From Paraburkholderia sediminicola (GTDB lineage: Bacteria > Pseudomonadota > Gammaproteobacteria > Burkholderiales > Burkholderiaceae): 64,000 nucleotides of DNA. Every line of letters starts with the position of its first letter. Position 1 is the first letter of the stretch. A program made the translations under genes and the position numbers. The notes below the pieces were generated by a model. It saw only the letters and a program-made list of their open reading frames with translations. It searched no databases and was not told the origin of the DNA. This document shows, in pieces, positions 15,053-23,972 of the stretch. The stretch spans positions 434,001 to 498,000 of the forward strand of contig NZ_CADIKC010000003.1 of the NCBI RefSeq assembly GCF_902859805.1, in the 5' to 3' direction.

Positions 15053-16735
15053 TCAAAGTTCTGCGTTGACAGGCAATAAGGAGAATAGACCTGTTAGCGC
15101 GTTCCGGTAAAAGCCCGCTTGGGGGTCGAAGATATAGGTGCGGCGCGTGCCGTCCTCGACGTCGGTCCAGACGAGCGGCGAGAGAGGCGCGCCGATCGAG
15201 CGCAGGTAGGCGAGTTGCGCCGCGTCGGCGAGTGTGACGTGGTAGCTGGCCTCGGGCGCGATGGCGTGTTCGAAGATCTTTGCGACTTGTTCGGCGAGCG
15301 CCGGGCTGTGGATGACCAGCGTCTGCTCGGTGTTCAGGTTGGCCGAGCGCGGATCGAGATTCATCGAGCCGATCACCAGAATCTTGTGGTCGATGACATA
15401 GGTCTTTGCATGCAGGCTGGCACGCGAACTGGATCCGGCGAAACCAGTACGCCGCGCCTCCTGCTGCGGTTTGAATTCATACAATTCCACGCCCTGTTGC
15501 AGCAGCGGCACCCGGAAGGGGCTATAGCCGGCTTGCACCGCTACCGCGTCGGTCGCGGCGAGCGAGTTGGTCAGCACGGCGATGCGCACGCCGCGATGCG
15601 TCAGTTCGCCGGCCGCCTTGACGCCGCTCTCGTGCGGCACGAAGTAGGGCGAAATGATCAGAAAATCTTTCTGCGCATCGTGCATCAGTTCGGTCAGCCG
15701 CTGCATGGGCGGGCTGACGTAGTCCGGCGAAGGATGTTCGATTTTCTCCGGCAGGTCCGCCTTGAATTCGGCCGGCGCCCACGTCAAGCCAAGTTGATCC
15801 TGGGCAATCTGCGTGGCGAGCGGCGTAGCGTTCAGCGGTTTCGCGTTGTACGGGTCGGCATTGGTGCGCCAGTGCTGGCGTAAATCGTCGCGCGTCTGGT
15901 CGAGTTCCTTCGCGTCGAACTTCTGCTTGTTCAGCACCCGCAGTGGATAGGCGATGCTGCTGTTCCAGTAGTCGTCGAAACTGGCGGAGACGTCGGCGAC
16001 TACCGGGCCGGCGGCCAGCACGTCGAGGTCGCGGAACTGCAGCGTTTCGCTGGCGCTGAAATATTCGTCGCCGAGATTGCGACCGCCGACGATGGCCAAC
16101 TGGTTGTCGGTGATCATCGACTTGTTGTGCATGCGGCGCGTGAAATGGCCGATCTGTGTGAACACGTTCGTCGTGCGTTCGAATACGCCTTCCTGCGCGC
16201 TGCCGAACGGATTGAAAACGCGGATCTCGATGTTGTCGTGCGAGTTCAGCCCCGCCATCGTACGGTTGATGTCCTTGAAGTTCAGATCGTCGACCAGCAT
16301 GCGCACTCTTACGCCGTGGTCGGCCGCGTAGAGCGCGGCGCCGAGCAACAGCTTGCCGGTGGTGTCCTCGTTGGCGATGTAGTACTGCATGTCGAGGGTT
16401 TTCGTCGCCGCGCGCGCGAGCGCAATGCGCATCTGCAAGGCGTCGGTGCCGCTAGAGAGCACCCGGAAACCGGTCTGATTCGGATGCGCGGCTTCGAGCG
16501 GCGCGAGGGCCGTGTGAAGCGGCGTTGTTTCAGTAGCGGGCAGTGCGTGGGTGACCGGACGGTCGAATGCCGTGGCGGGCGGCTTGGTCGCGCAAGCGGT
16601 CAGAAATGCTGTTGCGCAGCACAGCAGGAAGAAATGTCTCGTCGTCTCCCAAGAGGTCTTCCTGCCGGGTGTGCTGAACGCGCACTTGCGGTGCGATGCG
16701 GTCTGATCTTGATCTTGATTTTGATGCCGCGACAC
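15053..16735 (-). CDS. Phospholipase D-family lipoprotein
   Basis: Protein of 560 residues with two HKD motifs: MHNKSMITDNQLAIVGGRN near residue 200 and LHAKTYVIDHKILVIGSMN near 440. Both have the His, Lys and following Asp expected of a working phospholipase D/cardiolipin synthase fold. The N-terminus is a lipoprotein signal (FFLLCCATAFLTACAT with lipobox LTAC), preceded by an unusually long hydrophilic stretch of about 30 residues. No internal ATG shortens it. A periplasmic membrane-anchored enzyme is implied, which differs from inner-membrane cardiolipin synthases that have two N-terminal membrane helices. It begins 143 bp away from the BASS transporter gene and ends 17 bp before fumC starts; both are on the same strand. 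Confidence 0.85.
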   Translation of the reverse strand: MSRHQNQDQDQTASHRKCAFSTPGRKTSWETTRHFFLLCCATAFLTACATKPPATAFDRPVTHALPATETTPLHTALAPLEAAHPNQTGFRVLSSGTDALQMRIALARAATKTLDMQYYIANEDTTGKLLLGAALYAADHGVRVRMLVDDLNFKDINRTMAGLNSHDNIEIRVFNPFGSAQEGVFERTTNVFTQIGHFTRRMHNKSMITDNQLAIVGGRNLGDEYFSASETLQFRDLDVLAAGPVVADVSASFDDYWNSSIAYPLRVLNKQKFDAKELDQTRDDLRQHWRTNADPYNAKPLNATPLATQIAQDQLGLTWAPAEFKADLPEKIEHPSPDYVSPPMQRLTELMHDAQKDFLIISPYFVPHESGVKAAGELTHRGVRIAVLTNSLAATDAVAVQAGYSPFRVPLLQQGVELYEFKPQQEARRTGFAGSSSRASLHAKTYVIDHKILVIGSMNLDPRSANLNTEQTLVIHSPALAEQVAKIFEHAIAPEASYHVTLADAAQLAYLRSIGAPLSPLVWTDVEDGTRRTYIFDPQAGFYRNALTGLFSLLPVNAEL

Positions 16736-16878
16736 GCTGGCTCTCCCTGGTTTGCACGCTTCTCATCGCGGCAGCGCGGGTAGCGCGCTTACGCTGTCGA
16801 CAAATGCATTCTAAGGGGAATCAGGCGTGCGGGCTTTCGATCTTCCGTGTCGCTACGATGCGCGTCGCAGGTTCGTGA

Positions 16879-17838
16879 TTATCCGCGTTCGACGTTCAAG
16901 GCGCGCTCGCCATCCGGATGCGTCGATCCTTTCGCGGGACGTCCTGCCCAATACCCCGCGAGCAGCGAACCGGACAGGTTATGCCACACCGAAAACAACG
17001 CGCCCGGCAATGCCGCGATCGGCGTGAAATACAACTTGCCGAGTGTTGCCGCTAGCCCTGAGTTCTGCATGCCTACTTCGATAGCGAGCGTGCGGCAGAC
17101 GGCTTCGTCGAAGCCGAGCAGACGGCCGCCCCAGTAGCCGCCGAGCAAACCGATACCGTTGTGCAGCACCACGCCCAGCATGACCACGAGGCCCACCGAC
17201 GCGATGCTCTTCTGCGTGCCGCCCACCACCGCGCCGATGATCAGCACAATCGCGACCATCGAGATCAGCGGCAGAATCGGTTCGATTTTGCGCACTGCCT
17301 TGTTGAACAACTGGTTGACGACGAGGCCGACCACGATCGGCAGGGCGACGATCTGCAGGATGCTCATCAGCATGCCGTGCACGTCGACGGCAATCGATGC
17401 ATCCACATAAAGACGCGTGAGCAGCGGCGTCGCGAACACGCCGACCAGTGTCGACAACGCGCTGATCGTCACCGATAGCGCCACATCGCCGCGCGCCAGA
17501 TAGATCATCACATTCGACGCCGTGCCGCTCGCCACGCTGCCCACCAGCACCATGCCGGCGGTCAGATCCGGCGGCATGCGCAGCGCCTTGGCGATGACCC
17601 AAGCGGCGAGCGGCATCACGAGGTAATGCAGCACGATGCCGGCAACAACCGGCGCGGGTCGCGTGAAGACGCGCTGGAAATCGGCCACCGATAGCGTGAC
17701 GCCCATGGCAAGCATGATGATCGTCAGGAGGGTGGTGACGTGCGGCGCAATGCCGGTGAACGAGGCGGGCGAGAAGTACGCGGTAATCGAAACGAGCACG
17801 GCCCAGAGCGGAAATAAACGGGTGACGCGGGCAAGCAT
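16879..17838 (-). CDS. Bile acid:sodium symporter (BASS) family transporter
   Basis: Protein of 319 residues with nine to ten hydrophobic segments. The crossover motifs of the BASS fold are visible: [19 protein letters not shown] and, near the C-terminus, [18 protein letters not shown]. The start ATG at 17838 has AAGGA 9-13 bases upstream; the open frame extends 19 codons further but lacks a ribosome binding site there. Members of this family in bacteria move ketopantoate, pantothenate or other organic acids with sodium; the substrate here is not known. No linked pathway genes are present. Confidence 0.88.
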   Translation of the reverse strand: MLARVTRLFPLWAVLVSITAYFSPASFTGIAPHVTTLLTIIMLAMGVTLSVADFQRVFTRPAPVVAGIVLHYLVMPLAAWVIAKALRMPPDLTAGMVLVGSVASGTASNVMIYLARGDVALSVTISALSTLVGVFATPLLTRLYVDASIAVDVHGMLMSILQIVALPIVVGLVVNQLFNKAVRKIEPILPLISMVAIVLIIGAVVGGTQKSIASVGLVVMLGVVLHNGIGLLGGYWGGRLLGFDEAVCRTLAIEVGMQNSGLAATLGKLYFTPIAALPGALFSVWHNLSGSLLAGYWAGRPAKGSTHPDGERALNVERG

Positions 17839-18162
17839 GACGGGTGGTCCTTGATTATGTTTTGTAGCGAGATTCGGTGGTCGGTCGAGTGGCATGCCGC
17901 GAGGCGCGGTGCATGCTTGGGGCGCCGCTCGCGAGGAGCGGCAGATGCCGGCGGCGGGTGTCGGGCCGCCAGGCGGCGCGGGCCTTCGTGAGGCGCGCGC
18001 GGCGTCGCGCGGGTGCGCGCGGTTTTGCCGAAGGGCGCATTTTACCGTTCGCGGCGCGCTTGCCGGGAAACGATGGTTGCGGGCGCAACCATTCGCGGAA
18101 TGGTGGGTTAAGGCTGATCTCAGGCCGATCTCAGGCCGGCCTCAGGCCGACCTCAGATGACT
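17839..18162. other. Non-coding gap with short tandem repeats
   Basis: This 324-bp stretch lies between the MATE exporter gene and the BASS transporter gene, both on the minus strand. It is very GC-rich and contains the direct repeats described at 18113-18160. No gene with a credible start or family could be found, and no strong terminator. Confidence 0.6.
18113..18160. repeat. Short tandem repeat, ~11-bp unit
   Basis: Four to five imperfect copies of a unit like CTCAGGCCGAT/C follow one another just downstream of the MATE gene stop. It looks like slippage-generated sequence. Confidence 0.6.
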
Positions 18163-19575
18163 TCAGGCCGAAGGGGCAGGCGGTGTGCCGGCGATAACCG
18201 GCACGCGCCGCAAGCTCAGTTTGTGAAAGCGCAGCGTCATCAGAAGGGCGACGCTCGCGAGGCCGGCCGCGAGTCCCCACCACAAGCCGCGCGCTCCCAG
18301 CCCGAAGTGAAATGCCATCACGTAACCGGTCGGAAAGCCGACGACCCAGTACCCGAACGTCGCGGCGATCATTGGCACGCGCGTGTCCTTCAGGCCGCGG
18401 AGGCACCCTGAGCCGACCGTCTGCATGCCGTCGACGATCTGGAAGATCGCGGCCACGCCGAGCAGCGAACTCGCCAACGCCACCGTGGCGGCGTTGGCCG
18501 GGTCGTCGAGATGCAGATACAGGCCGACGATCCAGTGCGGCGCGGCGATCAGCACGATGCCCGACAGCGTCATGAAGCCGACGCCGAGCGCGAGCGCGAC
18601 AAAACCCGCATGGCGCGCGGCGAGCGGCTGCCCTGCGCCGGACCAGTAGCCGACCCGTACATTTGCTGCCTGACCGATCGCGAGCGGCACCATGAAGGCC
18701 ACCGAGGCGACGTTCAACGCGATCTGATGCGCGGCCAGTTGCGATTCGCCGAGCAGACCGACCATCAGGCCGGTGGCGAGGAACAGCGTCGATTCGACGC
18801 CATAGGTGATCGCGACCGGCCAGCCGATGCCGAACAACTCGCCCATCAATGGCACGTTCGGCCGCGTCGCGACGACGAAATGCTTATAGCGCGGCCGCAG
18901 ATGCAACAAGGCCATCAGCACAAGCGCGCTCAGCCAGACGGTGATCGAGGTAGCCGCCGCCGAACCGAGGAAACCGAGGCGAGGCAGTCCATAGACGCCG
19001 TGAATCAGCCCGTAGTTGAGAAAGCCGTTGACGAACACGCTGACGAGCGACACCCACAGGAGCCGCTTGGCTGCGCCGATAGCCGGCAGGAACGAGCGCA
19101 TCAGGCCGACGCCGATCAGACTGCCGAGCGAGCCCCAGCGCAGCACCGCCGCGTATTCGCCGACGTTGTGCGCAAGCAGCGCGGGTTCGCCGAACGCGAG
19201 CAGGATCGGCGTGGCGAACGACAGCAGGAAGAACGCGGGTACCGACAGCAGCACCGACAGCACAAGGCCAGTCCAGTAGATATGCGGCACGCGGCCTTCG
19301 TCCTGCGCGCCGCGCGCATGCGACACGCTCACGCTGACGGAGGTGAGCACGCCCTGCAGCAGCGTGACCACAACGAAGAACAGGTTGGCGCCGAGGCCGC
19401 CGGCGGCGAGCGCGTCGGGGCCGAGCGAGCCGAGCAGGATCGTGTCGGTGACACCCATTGCCATTTGCGACAGTTGCGCGATGGCGAGCGGAGCCGCGAG
19501 CCTGGCGGTATCGGCTGCGTGGCGGGTCAGGGTCGGCGGCCGGGCGGCCACCCGGGTGAAGCCGGATTGAGTCAT
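18163..19575 (-). CDS. MATE family multidrug/organic cation exporter
   Basis: Protein of 470 residues with twelve hydrophobic segments, the length typical of NorM-like exporters. The start region reads DTARLAAPLAIAQLSQMAMG followed by VTDTILLGSLGPDALAAGG, the classic MATE opening. A second half repeats the pattern around LAAHQIALNVASVAFMVPLAIGQAANVRVG. The ATG at 19575 starts 23 residues before the first membrane segment; the longer open frame to 19680 would add an Arg/Pro-rich leader not seen in the family. These inner-membrane exporters use a sodium or proton gradient to expel drugs and cations; the substrate is not predictable. Confidence 0.9.
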   Translation of the reverse strand: MTQSGFTRVAARPPTLTRHAADTARLAAPLAIAQLSQMAMGVTDTILLGSLGPDALAAGGLGANLFFVVVTLLQGVLTSVSVSVSHARGAQDEGRVPHIYWTGLVLSVLLSVPAFFLLSFATPILLAFGEPALLAHNVGEYAAVLRWGSLGSLIGVGLMRSFLPAIGAAKRLLWVSLVSVFVNGFLNYGLIHGVYGLPRLGFLGSAAATSITVWLSALVLMALLHLRPRYKHFVVATRPNVPLMGELFGIGWPVAITYGVESTLFLATGLMVGLLGESQLAAHQIALNVASVAFMVPLAIGQAANVRVGYWSGAGQPLAARHAGFVALALGVGFMTLSGIVLIAAPHWIVGLYLHLDDPANAATVALASSLLGVAAIFQIVDGMQTVGSGCLRGLKDTRVPMIAATFGYWVVGFPTGYVMAFHFGLGARGLWWGLAAGLASVALLMTLRFHKLSLRRVPVIAGTPPAPSA

Positions 19576-19812
19576 GGAGCGCTTGGAAGCGGAAGGGGCG
19601 ACAGCGTGGCGGAGGGCGCAGCCCGGCCGATTCGCGGGGCGTGCGTGCTGCCGGTGAGGCGGCGAGATGCGGTGGCTCACCGGAGCGTAGGGCGGCTGTC
19701 AGCCGATTGTTTGTCTGTCGAAACTGACAGCTTATTGCTTAGGCGCGGGGATGTCGATGGAAGAGGCACGATTTTGGTGCGCGCGGTCCCCCGAGTTTTC
19801 GGACTTGGCGCG

Positions 19813-20031
19813 TCAAGGCTCGTGCACCGCGATGCGCGTATCGCCCAGCAGCACGACCTGGCCCGCGCGGATTTTGCAGGTCTTACGCGTTTCGACCCGG
19901 CCGTCGACTGTCACCGCGCCGTCCGCGACCATCATTTTTGCCTGCCCGCCGCTGTCCGCAAGCCCCGTTATCTTCAGGAGATTGTGCAGTTCGACGTAGT
20001 CGCCGGTCAGTGTGAAATCGAGGTTGGGCAT
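19813..20031 (-). CDS. Small S4-domain RNA-binding protein (YbcJ-like)
   Basis: Protein of 72 residues consisting of one S4 RNA-binding domain: YVELHNLLKITGLADSGGQA followed by KMMVADGAVTVDGRVETRKTCKIRAGQVV. The pattern of L-D/N-LLK and G-x-V-x-VNG/DGxxxxRK is that of the YbcJ/RlbA-like family, which is thought to bind RNA or the ribosome. The start ATG at 20031 has AAGGTG 9-14 bases upstream; the longer open frame to 20130 has no support. It stands alone, opposite in direction to the next gene. Confidence 0.85.
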   Translation of the reverse strand: MPNLDFTLTGDYVELHNLLKITGLADSGGQAKMMVADGAVTVDGRVETRKTCKIRAGQVVLLGDTRIAVHEP

Positions 20032-20343
20032 GGCGTTTGCACCTTGAAGCAAAGGGTTCGCATCATAAGCCACAAGCTTGCCCTGAATGAATAGTCCGCG
20101 TGCTGCCGGAGCGTTTTCGGGCGATTGCAAGCAGATGTTATGTAGTTGTCAGAAAATGAAACGTTCCGTAACACCGGTCGTATATTACGAACTTCACTCG
20201 TAAAGTGCGGGTCTGTAGGAAAGCTTGCTGGATTTTTCCAGTAACGAATAGACCGGGCGAGGTGCGCATGGCATGAAGCACACATCAATGTGCCGCACCG
20301 GATACGACGCCCGCGTCACAACAACCTTAGAGAGGATTTAGCC
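20032..20343. other. Divergent intergenic region
   Basis: This 312-bp gap separates the S4-domain gene from the exported protein gene. It is AT-richer than its flanks. It contains an inverted repeat TCGTA-TAT-TACGA (20178-20190) and a possible extracytoplasmic-stress promoter (20189-20214). No gene is seen. Confidence 0.55.
20189..20214 (+). promoter_or_regulatory. Candidate sigma-E-type promoter
   Basis: GAACTT at 20189-20194 and GTCT at 20211-20214 are separated by 16 bases, close to the ECF/sigma-E pattern GGAACTT-N16-GTCTAA, though the last bases of the -10 element differ (GTCTGT). The gene downstream encodes a periplasmic protein, and an rpoE-rseA-rseB-degP operon lies elsewhere in this window. 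The leader would be about 120 bases. Confidence 0.35.
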
Positions 20344-20799
20344 ATGACTCAGATTCGTACGCTCCTGATCGGTACCGCCCTGACTGCTTTTGCTGCTACC
20401 GCGGCGTTTGCGCAGACCGCACAACCGGCCGCCGGTATGAACGGCCAGGCACAGGTCCAGACCCAAGGCGCCGATGTCGCGCCCGCAGCGCCGGCCGCGC
20501 AAGGTGTGCAGCCGGTGACGCCGGCGCCCACGCGTCTGACGGCATCGGGCTCGACCGATCCGCTGGTCCAGAAGCGCGACGCCAACGCGCAGGCTAACGC
20601 CGAATACAAGGCGTCGAAGAAGGCGTCCAAGGCAGAGTTGGCGCAGCAGCAAAAGGCTGCCAAGTCGCAGTACAAGCAACAGGTGCGCGACGCCAAGATC
20701 AACCAGAAGGCTGACAAGCAGACAGCCAACAACGAAATGAAGATGAACATGCAAGGCCAGGCGTCCGACCAGGACAACGGCGCCGACGTGAAGCACTAA
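20344..20799 (+). CDS. Exported Ala/Gln/Lys-rich protein of unknown function
   Basis: Protein of 151 residues with a textbook signal peptide (MTQIRTLLIGTALTAFAATA, cleavage after AFA, before QTAQPA). The mature N-terminal half is Ala/Pro/Gln-rich; the C-terminal half is highly charged with Lys, Gln and Asn and likely helical (YKASKKASKAELAQQQKAAK, then QYKQQVRDAKINQKADKQ). No catalytic motif or family is recognised. The start ATG follows GAGAGGA 8-14 bases upstream. It stands alone, with a strong bidirectional terminator about 100 bp downstream. A periplasmic or envelope-associated role is all that can be said. Confidence 0.75.
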   Translation: MTQIRTLLIGTALTAFAATAAFAQTAQPAAGMNGQAQVQTQGADVAPAAPAAQGVQPVTPAPTRLTASGSTDPLVQKRDANAQANAEYKASKKASKAELAQQQKAAKSQYKQQVRDAKINQKADKQTANNEMKMNMQGQASDQDNGADVKH

Positions 20800-20902
20800 G
20801 CCTGAGTTGTTCTGAGGCACGAGGGCGCTGCGGCAAGTCTAGCGGCTGCCTCAGCCGGCCTTGCTGCGGGGCGTCGTCAACGTCTCGCTGTGTCTTGCCA
20901 AT

Positions 20903-20943
20903 GAAATGGCCCGGAGCGCGTCTGCGTCCGGGCCATTTCTTTT
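20903..20943. terminator. Intrinsic terminator after the exported protein gene
   Basis: GAAATGGCCCGGA (20903-20915) pairs perfectly with TCCGGGCCATTTC (20927-20939), followed by TTTT. The preceding A-rich arm makes it partly active on the opposite strand. Confidence 0.85.
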
Positions 20944-20988
20944 GGACGCGCGGTACGGGAAAAAGGGTCGCTTGTCTCCGATACTTGT

Positions 20989-23193
20989 ATGGATATACAG
21001 TATGCGTCGTCGCGTCAATTCCATCTCAGGCCTGAATCCACTGTGCTCTCCGTCGCTGAATCTTCGCCACCGTCTGCTTCCGGCACCGATACCACCGCCT
21101 GGCTGGCAAAGCTCAACGACGCGCAACGCGAAGCCGTCGAATACGGCGCAGACAGCCCTAACGCGCCGCCGGGCGCGCTGCTGGTAATCGCTGGGGCTGG
21201 CTCCGGCAAGACCAATACGCTGGCGCACCGGGTCGCCAACCTCGTGGTCAAGGGCGCCGATCCGCGCCGTATCCTGCTGCTGACCTTCTCACGCCGCGCC
21301 GCGCTCGAAATGACCCGCCGTGTCACGCGCATCGCCGGAGCGGCGCTCGGTACGCGGGCTGCGCTGGCGCAAGGGCTGACCTGGTCCGGGACCTTCCATA
21401 GCGTCGGCGCGCGGCTTTTGCGCGAATACGCCGATCTGATCGGCCTCGCACCCGCCTTCACGATCAACGACCGCGAGGATTCGGCCGACCTGATGAATCT
21501 CGTGCGGCACGAGCTCGGTTTGTCGGCGAAAGAGCGGCGCTTTCCGGCCAAGGGCACCTGCTTTGCGATCTACTCACGCGTGGTGAATACCGGCGCATCC
21601 CTCGCCGACGTGCTCAACAGCGCCTTTCCCTGGTGCCGCGAGTGGGAAGCCGATTTGCGCATGCTGTTTGCCGCGTACGTCGAAGCCAAGCAGAAGCAGA
21701 GTGTGCTCGACTACGATGACCTGCTGCTCTACTGGTCGCATATGGCCGCGGAGCCGGCGATCGCGACCGACCTGTCGGCGCGCTTCGATCACGTGCTGGT
21801 CGACGAGTATCAGGACACCAACCGGCTGCAGGCGTCGATCCTGCTCGCGCTGAAACCCGACGGCCGCGGCCTGACCGTGGTCGGTGACGACGCCCAGTCG
21901 ATCTATTCGTTTCGCGGCGCGACCGTGCGCAACATTCTCGATTTTCCGGCGCACTTCAATCCGCCCGCGAGGCAGATCACGCTCGAGCGCAATTACCGCT
22001 CAACCGGGCCGATTCTGGCGGCGTCGAATGCGGTGATCGAGCTCGCCAGCGAGCGCTATACGAAGAATCTGTGGACCGACAAAGCGTCGGCGCAGCGCCC
22101 GCGTCTGGTGACGGTCGCCGACGAAGCGGATCAGGCGCGCTATATCGTCGAACAGGTGCTCGAAGCGCGTGAGCAAGGCATGAAGCTCAAGTCACAGGCG
22201 GTGCTGTTTCGCGCCGCGCATCACAGCGCCGCGCTCGAGATCGAACTGACCCGGCGCAACATTCCGTTCGTGAAATTCGGCGGCCTGAAGTTTCTCGATT
22301 CGGTGCACGTCAAGGATGTGCTCGCCGTGCTGCGCTGGGCGGAGAATCCGCGCGACCGTGTCGCGGGTTTTCGCGTCGTGCAATTGCTGCCGGGCGTTGG
22401 TCCGGCCACCGCTGCGAAGGTGCTGGATGAGGTCGTGGCCCGCGCTGGCGCCGGCAATCCGGCCGATTTCACCCATAGCGCCGGTGGCGCGCTGGCCGCC
22501 TTTGCGCCGCCCGCTCGCGCGCAGGAGGACTGGCATCCGTTCGTCAAGCTGATGTCGAGCGTGTACGGGCGGCAGACGCCGTGGCCGGCCGAGTTTGAAA
22601 TGGTGCGGCGCTGGTACGAGCCGCATCTCGAGCGCAACCATGAGGACGCGGCGATCCGTCACGCGGATGTGCTGCAGATGGAAAGTATCGCGGGTACCTA
22701 TGCGTCGCGCGAACGCTTCCTGACCGAGTTGACGCTTGATCCGCCCGACGCTACCAGCGACGAATCGGGTGTGCCCCTGATCGATGAGGACTACCTGATC
22801 CTGTCCACGATTCATTCGGCGAAAGGTCAGGAGTGGCGCAACGTGTTCGTGCTGAATGGCGTGGACGGTTGCATTCCGTCCGATCTCGGCACCGGCAGCG
22901 ACGATGAAATCGACGAGGAACGCCGCCTGTTATACGTGGCGATGACGCGTGCGAAGGAAGACCTGCATATCGTCGTGCCGCAGCGCTTTTACGTGCACAA
23001 CCAGACCCATATGGGCGACCGTCATGTGTGGGCGTCGCGCACGCGCTTCATCCCGGCGCATCTGATGCCTTTGTTCGACGCCTACGCCTGGCCGCGCGTG
23101 CCGGTGCCGAGCGCGCCGACAGCGGCGGGACTGGCCGCGGCGGCGCAGGCGAAGATCGAGATCGGCGCGAAGCTCAGAAAGATGTGGGACTGA
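20989..23193 (+). CDS. UvrD/Rep-family ATP-dependent DNA helicase
   Basis: Superfamily 1A helicase of up to 734 residues. Motifs in order are Walker A GAGSGKTN (about residue 68), motif Ia-like LTFSRRAALEMTRR, motif II DEYQDTNRLQ, motif III GDDAQSIYSFRGA, motif IV LERNYRST, motif V SAKGQEWRNVFVL and motif VI EERRLLYVAMTRAKEDL. Such helicases unwind DNA 3'-5' in repair and replication restart. It is not the full UvrD by neighbourhood or opening, so no gene symbol is given. The start is uncertain: the ATG at 20989 lies inside a possible sigma-70 promoter (TTGTCT 20972-20977, 16 bp, TATACA 20994-20999). A GTG at 21043, giving 716 residues, may be the true start. Confidence 0.9.
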   Translation: MDIQYASSRQFHLRPESTVLSVAESSPPSASGTDTTAWLAKLNDAQREAVEYGADSPNAPPGALLVIAGAGSGKTNTLAHRVANLVVKGADPRRILLLTFSRRAALEMTRRVTRIAGAALGTRAALAQGLTWSGTFHSVGARLLREYADLIGLAPAFTINDREDSADLMNLVRHELGLSAKERRFPAKGTCFAIYSRVVNTGASLADVLNSAFPWCREWEADLRMLFAAYVEAKQKQSVLDYDDLLLYWSHMAAEPAIATDLSARFDHVLVDEYQDTNRLQASILLALKPDGRGLTVVGDDAQSIYSFRGATVRNILDFPAHFNPPARQITLERNYRSTGPILAASNAVIELASERYTKNLWTDKASAQRPRLVTVADEADQARYIVEQVLEAREQGMKLKSQAVLFRAAHHSAALEIELTRRNIPFVKFGGLKFLDSVHVKDVLAVLRWAENPRDRVAGFRVVQLLPGVGPATAAKVLDEVVARAGAGNPADFTHSAGGALAAFAPPARAQEDWHPFVKLMSSVYGRQTPWPAEFEMVRRWYEPHLERNHEDAAIRHADVLQMESIAGTYASRERFLTELTLDPPDATSDESGVPLIDEDYLILSTIHSAKGQEWRNVFVLNGVDGCIPSDLGTGSDDEIDEERRLLYVAMTRAKEDLHIVVPQRFYVHNQTHMGDRHVWASRTRFIPAHLMPLFDAYAWPRVPVPSAPTAAGLAAAAQAKIEIGAKLRKMWD

Positions 23194-23201
23194 ACCGGCT
23201 T

Positions 23202-23972
23202 TTACCGCGACTGCCGTTGCTGCTGCTGTTGCGGCACCGGGCGCGGCGGCACAAAGAAATTGCGCAGCCAGGCGGCGAGGCGCGAGAACACGTCATACGG
23301 TTCTTCGACGAAAATCTCCGGCTTCAGCAGGCGCAGATACTCCATGATCTGCTGCGCTTCCTGCTTCTGGAACGAGCCGTGCGAAATGCCGAGACGCAGC
23401 AGTCCGCGCAGTTCGCCGAGCTTTTCGCGCGCCGTGCTGCCCACGCTCGTTTCGCACGCCACTTTCGCCTCGTAGACACGCTGGCGCAGCGATTCCACCA
23501 GACGCCAGGCCGGCGTCTGCATGACTTCCTCGAGCGCCTGGATGTCCTGCGCGGCGCTCTTGATCTGAGCCGCGAGCGGATCGATCAACGCGGCGTCGCC
23601 CTCAGCTTCCTTGACGATGGCCGCCGCCCAGTCGCGGCACTGCTTGGTGAGCTCTTCCGGAGTCCATTCCGAGCGGGCCGCAAAGCCGAAACCGAATTCC
23701 CCCGCCTGTCTCATCAGAATCGCGACGACGTCCGGGAATTCCTTGTCCAGCGTGCGTTTCGCCCATGCGTACTGGCCGCCTTGCAACATCCGCTGAACCG
23801 CGTGTTCGGTTAGCGGCACCATGTTGTCGAGCAGCTTGGCGCGCAAAAAATCCTCAAACGACGGCGTCGCGAACTGCGGATCGAGCTTCAGCGAAACCCG
23901 CAGAAATGCGTCGAAGTCCTTGCGCAGCGTCGCAATGGTCTCGTCTTTGAGCGTGAGGGTGATTTGACCCAT
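23202..23972 (-). CDS. Conserved hypothetical cytoplasmic protein
   Basis: Protein of 256 residues without signal peptide or membrane segment, opening MGQITLTLKDETIATLRKDF. It is mainly charged and helical in character, with likely coiled segments in the middle (around AAQIKSAAQDIQALEEV) and a hydrophilic Gln-rich C-terminus after FFVPPRPVPQQQQQ. I do not recognise a domain. It converges with the helicase gene with only 8 bp between the stops. The composition resembles that of a native core gene. Confidence 0.75.
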   Translation of the reverse strand: MGQITLTLKDETIATLRKDFDAFLRVSLKLDPQFATPSFEDFLRAKLLDNMVPLTEHAVQRMLQGGQYAWAKRTLDKEFPDVVAILMRQAGEFGFGFAARSEWTPEELTKQCRDWAAAIVKEAEGDAALIDPLAAQIKSAAQDIQALEEVMQTPAWRLVESLRQRVYEAKVACETSVGSTAREKLGELRGLLRLGISHGSFQKQEAQQIMEYLRLLKPEIFVEEPYDVFSRLAAWLRNFFVPPRPVPQQQQQRQSR

